Assembly: GCA_016932895.1 (NCBI GenBank)
Contig: JAFGCA010000453.1
Location: 1 to 25,908 of the forward strand
Direction: 5' to 3'
Length of the DNA: 25,908 nt
DNA from: Sedimentisphaerales bacterium
GTDB lineage: Bacteria > Planctomycetota > Phycisphaerae > Sedimentisphaerales > SG8-4
Below, in pieces: positions 8,367 to 16,227 of this stretch (the stretch's first letter is position 1; the number at the start of each line of letters is the position of its first letter). The notes below the pieces were generated by a model that worked only from the letters and a program-made list of their open reading frames with translations, was not told where the DNA came from and searched no databases. The translations under genes were made by a program, and so were the position numbers.

Positions 8367-8621
8367 ATGGAAGAAACAAATCCCTTCCTCGGCGAGCAGA
8401 TCATTGAGGTGGTACGCAACCAGATAAGAGCGAATGATCCACCGCAAACGAAGCAAACCTACGAAAGACTGCTGAAAGAGGGGCACGCTGAAGATGAGGT
8501 AATGAAGATGCTGGGTTGCGCCGCTGTGGCCGAGATATACTACGTCATGAACGAGAAAAAGCCGTTTAACGAAGCCAGATACGTCGCTATGCTCAACGCC
8601 TTGCCCACACTGCCCGAGTAA
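8367..8621 (+). CDS. Small conserved-looking cytoplasmic protein, function unknown
   Basis: 84 residues from an ATG with AGGAG 7 nt upstream. The open frame extends back to 8307, but that extension has no ribosome site and reads as low-quality Arg/Pro sequence. The protein is helical and hydrophilic, with no signal or membrane segment. Recognisable stretches are TKQTYERLLKEGHAEDEVMKML and then KPFNEARYVAMLNALP. This pattern (an ETxERLxxEG helix followed by KPFxExxYxxxLxxLP) recurs in short uncharacterised bacterial proteins I have met, but I cannot name the family. The beta-helix gene follows 111 bp later and may be transcribed separately. Confidence 0.75.
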   Translation: MEETNPFLGEQIIEVVRNQIRANDPPQTKQTYERLLKEGHAEDEVMKMLGCAAVAEIYYVMNEKKPFNEARYVAMLNALPTLPE

Positions 8622-8732
8622 CGGCAACCGGCCATGCGAATTAGAAGGCTCGGCCGACGTCGGGCGAAAATCGGTCACAAAGGCTCTCAGGCTTGCCTCC
8701 GCCAGCGACCTGCTTCGAGAAAGGGGATTTGC

Positions 8733-10508
8733 ATGAAGTGGCTTATTCGAACGGCACTTTGCATCACGATTGCCTGCGGCGTTGAAGGGCTTTTCGCACG
8801 CGAGATTCACGTCGCCAAGACCGGAAGCGACTCCGGTTCCGGCGCGCAGGGCGCGCCCTACCTGACGATCGGCAAAGCGGCTCGAGAAACTCTGCCGGGA
8901 GATGTCGTCACCGTTCACGCCGGGACGTATCGCGAATGGGTCAAGCCCACCCGGGGCGGCACGGGCGAGAAGCAGCGTATCACCTACCGGGCGGCACCGG
9001 GCGAGGAAGTGCTCGTCAAGGGTTCCGAGCGCATCAGCTCCTGGAAGCGTCAGACGGGGGGCGTCTGGAAAGTTGAGCTGCCGAATTCGTTTTTCGGCGC
9101 ATACAACCCTTACGCATTGAAGGTCTCGGGAGGCTGGCTCAACTACGGCCAGTGGCATCATCGCGGCGACGTCTACCTCAACGGCGAGGCGTTCTACGAG
9201 AAAGAGACCGCGGCGGAGGTCGATGGAGCGGAGCGAAGCTGGCATTGCCAAGTCGATGGAGAGATGACGATTATCCGCGCGAATTTCGGCCAGGCCAATC
9301 CCAACGAGGAGCTGACCGAGATCAACGTGCGCGAAAGCCTCTTCATGCCTGAGATCACCGGCCTGAAATACATCACGGTTGACGGCTTTCAATTCATGCA
9401 CGCGGCGGCGAATTGGGCGCCCCCGGTTCTCGAGCTGCAAACGGGCGCCGTCGGCCCGCGCATGGGAAAGCACTGGATCATCCAGAATTGCACGATCACC
9501 AACGCCCGCTGCGTCGGCATCATTCTGGGACACGCGCCGGGCGTGGATTACGACGATATCGACGCCTTCGGCGACCACATCGTCCGCAACAACGTTATTC
9601 GGCGCTGCGGGCAAGCCGGCATCGCCGGTCAAAAGGGCGCCACGCGCTCGCTCATCTGCGGCAACTTCATCGAAGACACCAATTACCGCAAGGAATTCGG
9701 CGGCTGGGAAACGGCCGCGATTAAGTTCCACAACAGCGTCGACACCGTCATCAGCAACAACCTCATTCGCGGCGTGTTTCGCCAGATACAGGGCGCGTTC
9801 GGGATCTGGATGGACTATGGCAACCAGGGAACGCGGATCACCGGCAATATCATCTACAACACCGATGAGGCCACGGTGTTTCTCGAAATGAACCACGGCC
9901 CGACTCTCGTCGACAACAACGTCCTCATCGGACCGTCCGTCAGGAGCAATTCCGAGGCGACGGTGTTCGCGCACAACCTGTTCGTCGATTGCGGATACGA
10001 GTACCACCCCGACACAAATCGCCGTTCCCAGTACTACAAGCCGCATACGACGGAGGTCGTCGGCAGCAAAACCGGCACCGCCCAGGATGACAGGTGGTTC
10101 AACAACATCTTCGTGCGCCGGGGGCTCGGCCCGGTCAAAACAGCGTCGGGCTATGCCTCGAACTACAATGTCTTTCTGGAAGGCGCCAAAAAGAGCGCGT
10201 TCGGCGATGAAAACAGTGTTGTCGATCCCTTTGTCACGGGACTCTCGGTCCGGGATCGTCCTCTCGGAGCCAAAATCACATTCTCCGTAAACGATGCCCC
10301 TTTCGGCATGCAGGGACCGCAAGTCAATGCGGAACTGGTAGGCGTCTTTTCAACCGTCGACCAGACCATGGAGGACCGTCACGGCCGGCCCATCGCAGTA
10401 GAGACCGACCTCAACGGCACAAAGTACGGGCAACCACACCCCGGACCGCTGGCCGATCTGAAACAGGGACTCAACACGGTCGAATGGCAATTCAAGAAAC
10501 GCAACTGA
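8733..10508 (+). CDS. Exported right-handed parallel beta-helix protein (DUF1565-type N-terminus)
   Basis: 591 residues from an ATG with AGGGG about 8 nt upstream. The frame is open back to 8634, but that part has no signal or ribosome site. A signal peptide covers residues 1-22 (MKWLIRTALCITIACGVEG, cleavage near LFA/R). Residues 24-75 resemble DUF1565: IHVAKTGSDSGSG, then GDVVTVHAGTYREWV. The middle (about 230-460) shows beta-helix rungs with repeated asparagine turns (IIQNCTITNARCVGI, HIVRNNVIRRCGQAGI, TVISNNLIRGV, RITGNIIYNTDEATV, TLVDNNVLIG). A C-terminal segment is probably a small beta domain. The fold is shared by pectate-lyase-like and other polysaccharide-active secreted proteins. 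No catalytic residues could be assigned, so substrate and activity stay open. Confidence 0.9.
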   Translation: MKWLIRTALCITIACGVEGLFAREIHVAKTGSDSGSGAQGAPYLTIGKAARETLPGDVVTVHAGTYREWVKPTRGGTGEKQRITYRAAPGEEVLVKGSERISSWKRQTGGVWKVELPNSFFGAYNPYALKVSGGWLNYGQWHHRGDVYLNGEAFYEKETAAEVDGAERSWHCQVDGEMTIIRANFGQANPNEELTEINVRESLFMPEITGLKYITVDGFQFMHAAANWAPPVLELQTGAVGPRMGKHWIIQNCTITNARCVGIILGHAPGVDYDDIDAFGDHIVRNNVIRRCGQAGIAGQKGATRSLICGNFIEDTNYRKEFGGWETAAIKFHNSVDTVISNNLIRGVFRQIQGAFGIWMDYGNQGTRITGNIIYNTDEATVFLEMNHGPTLVDNNVLIGPSVRSNSEATVFAHNLFVDCGYEYHPDTNRRSQYYKPHTTEVVGSKTGTAQDDRWFNNIFVRRGLGPVKTASGYASNYNVFLEGAKKSAFGDENSVVDPFVTGLSVRDRPLGAKITFSVNDAPFGMQGPQVNAELVGVFSTVDQTMEDRHGRPIAVETDLNGTKYGQPHPGPLADLKQGLNTVEWQFKKRN

Positions 10509-10564
10509 AACACAAGACGCACAAGACTCCGGCACGAATGAAGGTCTTGGCAGGGGAGATGTCA

Positions 10565-10756
10565 ATGGACGAACGAAAACTGGTCACGACACTCGTATGG
10601 GTTTCGATTGGGGCAATTGCATTGTCGCTGCTTTGCCTGATAAGCAACGGGGCCGGCGATCATCCGGAATCCTTCCGTATGTATCTCCTCTGCAGTTCCA
10701 TCGTCCTGGGCGCAGCGCTGCTGGCCCTGGCGATATCGACCAAACGCAAGGAATGA
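10565..10756 (+). CDS. Small two-helix membrane protein
   Basis: 63 residues from the ATG at 10565, chosen because AGGGGAG lies 6 nt upstream; earlier in-frame ATGs overlap the end of the beta-helix gene and lack a site. Two hydrophobic segments, about 9-27 (VWVSIGAIALSLLCLIS) and 39-58 (LLCSSIVLGAALLALAIS), are separated by a short polar loop and followed by basic KRKE. That predicts an inner-membrane hairpin with both ends inside. It starts 56 nt after the beta-helix stop and ends 55 nt before endonuclease V. I do not recognise a family. Confidence 0.65.
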   Translation: MDERKLVTTLVWVSIGAIALSLLCLISNGAGDHPESFRMYLLCSSIVLGAALLALAISTKRKE

Positions 10757-10811
10757 GGCCGAAAACGCGCTGGTCTGCGTCCGTTTGAAAGTCGAAGGGC
10801 CCTGAGAATCG

Positions 10812-11567
10812 ATGCGTGATTTGCACAAATGGGATTTGTCATATGCCGAGGCACGTGAGCTGCAAACGCAGCTTGCGCCGAAGGTGCGATTCACCGCGCT
10901 GCGGAAACAGCCCCGCCTGATCGCCGGGCTGGACTGCGCTTTCAGTTCTGACGGACAGCGCGTTCTGGCCGCCGCTGTGGTGTTGAGAATTGTAGGGCGG
11001 GTTCTCAACCCACGCGGAACCACGTCCGACAGTCAAACGCGTGGGTCAAGGACCCACCCTGCTTCTGCCACCCCGGTATCGTTCGAGCTGGTGGAGACCG
11101 CGACCGCCTCGGCGATGCTGACGTTTCCTTATATTCCGGGCCTCTTGTCCTTTCGTGAGGCCCCCGCCTGTCTGGCCGCCGTGAGAAAGCTTACAAGCGA
11201 GCCCGATTTGTTCCTCATCGACGGTCAGGGCATCGCCCATCCGCGTCGTCTGGGTCTGGCCGCTCATTTAGGCCTGTTTCTCGACAAACCGACTGTCGGC
11301 TGCGCCAAAAGCCGCCTTGTCGGCACCTTCGAGCCGCCCGGGATCGAAAAAGGCGAGCACACTCCGCTGCGCGATGGTGACGAGATCATCGGCGCCGTCG
11401 TACGCACCCGGCGCAACGTCAAGCCACTGTTCATCTCCGTCGGCCACAAATGCCGCCTCGAAGACGCGATCCGCTTCACGCTGGCCTGCGCAACGAAATA
11501 CCGCCTGCCCGAGCCAACCCGCCTGGCCCACCAAACCGTAACCGGCTTCAAGAAGAGCCAGCCATAG
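10812..11567 (+). CDS. nfi: Endonuclease V with in-frame repeat insertion
   Basis: 251 residues. Endonuclease V nicks DNA (in some organisms RNA) next to deoxyinosine or inosine for repair of deaminated adenine. The N-terminus LHKWDLSYAEA matches the family, supporting the ATG at 10812 despite a weak ribosome site. Active-site elements are all present: Asp41 (GLDCAF), Tyr107 with PYIPG, Glu116 (LLSFREAP), Asp137 (IDGQGIAHPRRLG) and Lys166 (CAKSRL). Between AAAVVL and FELVETATASAM, where family members have only a few residues, about 30 extra residues occur. Residues 61-83 of these are exactly the translation of a palindromic DNA repeat (10992-11060). The frame stays open, and both flanks match the family, so the protein may still fold with the insert as a surface loop. 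Confidence 0.93.
   Translation: MRDLHKWDLSYAEARELQTQLAPKVRFTALRKQPRLIAGLDCAFSSDGQRVLAAAVVLRIVGRVLNPRGTTSDSQTRGSRTHPASATPVSFELVETATASAMLTFPYIPGLLSFREAPACLAAVRKLTSEPDLFLIDGQGIAHPRRLGLAAHLGLFLDKPTVGCAKSRLVGTFEPPGIEKGEHTPLRDGDEIIGAVVRTRRNVKPLFISVGHKCRLEDAIRFTLACATKYRLPEPTRLAHQTVTGFKKSQP
10992..11062. repeat. Palindromic dispersed repeat, copy A1, inside endonuclease V gene
   Basis: Inverted arms of 23 bp at 10994-11016 and 11038-11060 differ at four positions, with a 21-bp spacer. Each arm itself begins with a small palindrome (GGGTTCTCAACCC type) followed by ACGCG. The copy at 23020-23089 is the same element in opposite orientation: corresponding arms differ by one base each. No transposase or target duplication is seen. 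Confidence 0.85.
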
Positions 11568-11599
11568 CACCCCGCATACAACCAGATGTGGGATTAGCC

Positions 11600-11628
11600 A
11601 AACAAGAAAGCACAACATCTTGTTTTTT
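11600..11628 (+). terminator. Candidate terminator after endonuclease V
   Basis: An 8-bp stem (AAACAAGA at 11600-11607 with TCTTGTTT at 11618-11625) and a 10-nt loop are followed by a T run ending at 11628. The stem is AT-rich and so weak, but its position 33 nt after the stop and just before the next promoter is appropriate. Confidence 0.35.
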
Positions 11629-11629
11629 C

Positions 11630-11658
11630 TTGACAGCGAAACACCAGGCGAGTACACA
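11630..11658 (+). promoter_or_regulatory. Promoter of the cobalamin riboswitch / cobO transcript
   Basis: A perfect -35 TTGACA (11630-11635), a 17-nt spacer and a weak -10 TACACA (11653-11658). Initiation would fall near 11665, right at the first base pair of the riboswitch P1 stem (11667). That fit supports the call more than the -10 match does. Confidence 0.55.
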
Positions 11659-11666
11659 TCTGTTTG

Positions 11667-11852
11667 CTGTCGGTTTGCTCCCAACAGGAGCATCGCAAGA
11701 GGGAATCCGGTGCGAAGCCGGAACTGCCCCGCAGCGGTGAGCGGGAACGACCGCCGTCACAGAGCACTGTCCCGGGGCAACCGGGATGGGAAGCGACGGC
11801 CAGTAGAATCCGAGCCTTGTATTTGCCCGCAAGTCCGAAGACCTGCCGACGG
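11667..11852 (+). promoter_or_regulatory. Cobalamin (B12) riboswitch
   Basis: An adenosylcobalamin-type aptamer, recognised from its conserved blocks in order: AGAGGGAATCCGGTGCGAAG (11699-11718), the core CTGCCCCGCAGCGGTGAG, GCACTGTCCCGGG with GGGATGGGAAG, and CAAGTCCGAAGACCTGCC near the end. The closing P1 stem pairs CTGTCGG (11667-11673) with CCGACGG (11846-11852) with one wobble pair. cobO begins 161 nt further down. The intervening leader contains a hairpin built on CCGTT/AACGG just after the aptamer, but I could not identify the switching structure. When B12 is plentiful this class normally lowers expression of the downstream gene. Confidence 0.92.
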
Positions 11853-12013
11853 CCCGTTGAATAACGGACCGGACAAGATCGCCTTCGCGGGAAGGGCGGG
11901 CTTGGGCACAACTGGCAAAAGGCACACAGCAGCCATCGTCGCTCACGCCTTCGTTCATTCCTGCATCGGCATCTGCGTCCGCCCCGTGACAGTTACAATA
12001 TGAAAGGAGCATC

Positions 12014-12568
12014 ATGCAGGTTCTCACGGAGCAGGCGAAGCAAGCCCGGCTGAAAAAAGGCTACGTGCATGTGTACACCGGTGATGGGAAGGGCAAGACC
12101 ACGGCGGCGCTGGGGCTGGCGCTGCGAGCGGCCGGGGCAGGGCTGCGGGTGTTTTTCGCCCAGTTCATCAAGAGCAACATGTACAGCGAAATCGAGGCCC
12201 TGGAGCGATTCTCCGACCGGATTACGGTCGAGCAGTATGGCCGCGGATGTTTCATCAAAGGCGAACCCCAGGCGACGGACCGAGAGGCAGCCCGGCGTGG
12301 TCTGGCGAAGATAGCCGACGCGGTGCGGGCCGGGACGTATGATCTCATGATCCTGGACGAGGCCAACGTTGCGGTTCAGTGCGGCCTCTTCCCGGCCGAC
12401 GAGCTGCTCGCCCTGATCGCAGAGAAACCGCCGCACGTCGAACTCGTCTTCACCGGTCGTTATGCGTGCGGCGCCTTGCTGGACCAGGCCGATGTGGTCA
12501 CCGAAATGAGAGAGGTCAAGCACTACTATCAACGGGGCGTGCAGGCCCGCACCGGAATCGAGAAGTAG
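12014..12568 (+). CDS. cobO: Cob(I)alamin/corrinoid adenosyltransferase (CobA/CobO/BtuR type)
   Basis: 184 residues. It transfers the adenosyl group of ATP to reduced cobalamin or cobinamide, the step that makes adenosylcobalamin, in the cytoplasm. The inverted-style P-loop GDGKGKTTAALG (23-34), FFAQFIKS, the LDEANVA segment, VFTGRYA and the C-terminal EVKHYYQRGVQARTGIE are all characteristic of this family (as distinct from the PduO type). AAAGGAG lies 6 nt before the ATG. The gene stands alone behind the cobalamin riboswitch, so it should be repressed by its own product. No other B12 biosynthesis gene is in the window, which would suit corrinoid salvage or a scattered pathway (inference). 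Confidence 0.95.
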   Translation: MQVLTEQAKQARLKKGYVHVYTGDGKGKTTAALGLALRAAGAGLRVFFAQFIKSNMYSEIEALERFSDRITVEQYGRGCFIKGEPQATDREAARRGLAKIADAVRAGTYDLMILDEANVAVQCGLFPADELLALIAEKPPHVELVFTGRYACGALLDQADVVTEMREVKHYYQRGVQARTGIEK

Positions 12569-12733
12569 GCTGAGGGGCTTGCACAATCGCGGTTTTTTGC
12601 GTAGAAGGGAACATTTCGAGAGCCTGTGACGTAGTATTGGAGCTATTGATGTAGACATCGGGAGCCGGCGCAACGGCCGGGTGGCGTTTTGCGGGGTACA
12701 CAGAAGTGACGTTCCTGCTTGGGGAAACTTTTT

Positions 12734-13723
<990 letters not shown>

Positions 13724-13763
13724 TTGTGGTGGTGCAGACTATGGCTGACTATCATGTGGGGTT

Positions 13764-13865
13764 TGTCATCCTGAACGCAGCGCAGCGGAGTGAAGAACCT
13801 GGGCTTCGAGTTCGACCAACCTCTCGTGCGGTGGCCAGATCCTTCGCCTTCGGCTCAGGATGACA
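13764..13865. repeat. Dispersed palindromic repeat, type B, between moxR and DUF58 gene
   Basis: The element begins TGTCATCCTGA (13764-13774) and ends with the complementary TCAGGATGACA (13855-13865), followed inward by GAAGAACCTGG on the left and CCAGATCCTTCG on the right. The arms are an imperfect inverted repeat. The pattern, a terminal GTCATCCTGA with an AAGGATCT-like inner part, is one seen as a dispersed non-coding repeat in many environmental bacterial genomes (recalled, not searched). Confidence 0.8.
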
Positions 13866-13919
13866 GGGTTGCCCGGCAACCTTCTCTGACAAGAACAAAG
13901 TGTTCCCATTGCGAACGCC

Positions 13920-14795
13920 ATGATACCTGAAGAGCTCATAAAGCGAATTCGACAGATTCAGATTTACACCTCCCGCGCGGTGGACGCGAGCTTTGCGGGC
14001 CAGTACGAGAGCGTCTTCAAAGGCCGGGGGATGCAGTTCGACGAGGTCCGCGAATACATGCCGGGCGACGACATTCGCACGATCGACTGGAACGTCACCG
14101 CCCGCACCGGCAAGCCCTTCATCAAACGCTTCGTCGAGGAGCGCGAGATGACCGTGCTCTTCGCGGTGGACCTGAGCGCCTCGGGCGAGTTCGGCACGGT
14201 GGAAAAGATGAAGAACGATCTGGCGGCCGAGTTCTGCGCGGTGCTGGCCTTTGCCGCCGCCAAGAACAACGATAAAGTCGGCCTGCTGATCTTCACCGAC
14301 CGCATCGAGCTGTTCATTCCGCCGAAGAAAGGCAGCCGGCACGTGCTGCGGCTGATCCGCGAGTTGCTCGCCTTCAAGATGCCCAAGCGCAGGACCGACA
14401 TCCCGCAGGCCCTGGACTACATCGCCCGGGTGATCCGCAAGCGGGCCACCGTATTCCTGGTGTCCGATTTCATCGAGAGCGATTTCAAGAAGCCGCTGAG
14501 CCTCCTGAACCGGCGTCACGACGTGGTCGCAGTACCCGTACGGGACCGGGTCGAGATCACCATGCCCTCGGTGGGCCTGATCGAGGTGCAGGACGCCGAA
14601 ACGGGCGAGATCATGCTCGTCGATACCTCCAGCGCTCGATTCCGCAGCCAGTACGGCACCCACAGCTCGCGCCGCTTCGACGAACTGACCGGCATGCTCC
14701 GGTCGATCAACGTGGATTTCATCCCGGTCACGACGGACCGGCCGTACATAAACGACATGATTCAGTTTTTCCACATGCGGCACCGTCGCCACTGA
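13920..14795 (+). CDS. DUF58 / VWA-like protein of the Bat-type operon
   Basis: 291 residues, cytoplasmic, without membrane segments. It carries the DUF58 signature REYMPGDDIRTIDWN (44-58) and then a VWA-like fold with a degenerate metal site (AVDLSASGEFG, 82-92) and TVFLVSDFIES. DUF58 proteins pair with MoxR ATPases; their biochemical role is not settled. The ATG at 13920 is used because the family N-terminus (LIKRIRQIQIYTSRAV) begins right after it. There is no ribosome site in front, and the repeat ending at 13865 may have displaced the original leader or made translation of this gene depend on another signal. A 40-nt gap leads to the PPIase gene. Confidence 0.93.
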   Translation: MIPEELIKRIRQIQIYTSRAVDASFAGQYESVFKGRGMQFDEVREYMPGDDIRTIDWNVTARTGKPFIKRFVEEREMTVLFAVDLSASGEFGTVEKMKNDLAAEFCAVLAFAAAKNNDKVGLLIFTDRIELFIPPKKGSRHVLRLIRELLAFKMPKRRTDIPQALDYIARVIRKRATVFLVSDFIESDFKKPLSLLNRRHDVVAVPVRDRVEITMPSVGLIEVQDAETGEIMLVDTSSARFRSQYGTHSSRRFDELTGMLRSINVDFIPVTTDRPYINDMIQFFHMRHRRH

Positions 14796-14835
14796 CGCGT
14801 GCCAACGCCGAGCAGAACTGAGGAACGAAAGGACG

Positions 14836-16227
14836 ATGACGGACAAGCTGGATTTCTCGCTTCCGGAGAAAAAAACGCAAACCTCGGTCACCGGGGTGCT
14901 GACGGTTCTGCTGCTGGTCGTTCTGGCGGCCCTGGCCGGCGTGAATCTGGTGATCGCTCTGTCGGACAGGCAACCCGCCTCGCCTGCCGGAACCGTGGGA
15001 TTCTCCGCCGAGCAAACGAGAGCCCTGGCGGCCAAGCTCGCGCAGCGCAGCCTCTACGAGCAGGCGGCCGCCGCCTGGCAGGACTATCTGGCCACCGCGA
15101 ACCTGGATGCCGCCGAGCGAGCCAAAATCTTCTTCCAGATCGGCACGCTGCTGGAGAAGGCCGGCCTCTACGGCCAGGCCATCGAGCAGTTCTACCGCAG
15201 CGAAACGACGGCCCAACTGGACGAGCTTGGCTCCGAGATCAACGCCCACGTGAAGCAGTGTTTCGAGAAACTGGGCAAGTTCGCGGCCCTGCGCTATGAG
15301 CTGATGGATCGCACGAGCCTTGATTCAGCGCCGCCGGCGGGGGGTAAGGTCGTCGCCGAGATCGGTCCCGAGAAGATCACGGAAGCCCGGCTGGAAGCCC
15401 TGATCGAGGAGAACATCGAGAACCAGTTGGCGCCGATGGAAGCGTTCCTGACGCCGGAACAGCTCAGCGAGCAGAAGAAGCGGCTCCTGGAGCAATCCCG
15501 CAGTCCGCAGGCAAAACAGGAATTCCTGCAGAGCTACCTGGCCCAGGAGATTCTCTACCGTCAGGCCCTGAAGGAGGAACTGGGCGAAAGACCTCGCGTC
15601 AAGCGGCTCGTCGACGAAGTCACGCGGGGGGTGCTGAGCCGGCAATTGATGAATGAACGGCTCGCCTCGCGCATCAATATCACTGAAACGGACGTGCAGA
15701 CGTACTACGCGGCCCACAAGAATAAGTACGTCGAGCCGGCCAAGGCGAAAATCAGCCACATCTGCGTAAGCGGGCAGGAGAAGGCCAACGAAGTGCTCGC
15801 AAGCATCAAGGCCGGCCAGGATTTCGCCGAGCTGGCCAAAGAACTCTCGGAAGACGAGGCCACGAAAGCCGACGGAGGCAGAATTAAAGGCGACGTCGTC
15901 GCGGGCTCGTACGTTCCCGGAATCGGCGATGCCAACGAGATCAACGAGGCGATTTTCGCCGCCGACGCACCGGCGGTGTTGGATAAACCGTTCCAGACGG
16001 AGAACGGATGGGAGATCGTAAGGGTGGAAGAAAAATCCTCCGAGCGACAGAAAAGCTTCGAGGAGGTCAGACAGCAGGCAATGATGGAATTGCTGCGTCG
16101 CAAGCAGGAGGACGTGCAGCGCGAGTATCTCGACGAGATGATGAACGAATACGATGTCGTTATTCACACGTCGGCATTTGTGCCGGCCGAACCGAACCAG
16201 CCTATCGAGGCGACAACGACGAAATGA
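14836..16227 (+). CDS. Membrane-anchored parvulin-type peptidyl-prolyl isomerase
   Basis: 463 residues. A single N-terminal membrane helix (19-42, VTGVLTVLLLVVLAALAGV) with no cleavage site suggests an inner-membrane anchor with the rest in the periplasm. Residues 55-160 are helical and TPR-like (YEQAAAAWQDYL, AAERAKIFFQIG, AGLYGQAIEQFYRSE). About 180-290 is a SurA/PpiC-like chaperone helix region. About 300-400 is a parvulin domain (AKISHICV, AGQDFAELAKELSED, DGGRIKGDV, ENGWEIVRVEE). AAAGGA lies just upstream of the ATG. It sits inside the Bat-type operon; its stop overlaps the next start as ATGA. It probably assists folding or assembly of periplasmic parts of the Bat proteins or their clients (inference). 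Confidence 0.9.
   Translation: MTDKLDFSLPEKKTQTSVTGVLTVLLLVVLAALAGVNLVIALSDRQPASPAGTVGFSAEQTRALAAKLAQRSLYEQAAAAWQDYLATANLDAAERAKIFFQIGTLLEKAGLYGQAIEQFYRSETTAQLDELGSEINAHVKQCFEKLGKFAALRYELMDRTSLDSAPPAGGKVVAEIGPEKITEARLEALIEENIENQLAPMEAFLTPEQLSEQKKRLLEQSRSPQAKQEFLQSYLAQEILYRQALKEELGERPRVKRLVDEVTRGVLSRQLMNERLASRINITETDVQTYYAAHKNKYVEPAKAKISHICVSGQEKANEVLASIKAGQDFAELAKELSEDEATKADGGRIKGDVVAGSYVPGIGDANEINEAIFAADAPAVLDKPFQTENGWEIVRVEEKSSERQKSFEEVRQQAMMELLRRKQEDVQREYLDEMMNEYDVVIHTSAFVPAEPNQPIEATTTK

Noticed and set aside
8037..10322. A 761-codon minus-strand frame
   Set aside because: Antisense to the beta-helix protein, which has a signal peptide and beta-helix rungs on the plus strand.
11620..12003. 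A 127-codon plus-strand frame in front of cobO
   Set aside because: It reads through the cobalamin riboswitch; no ribosome site and no protein-like sequence.
12569..12733. A terminator after cobO based on the TTTTTT run near 12592
   Set aside because: The bases before the run do not form a stable stem.
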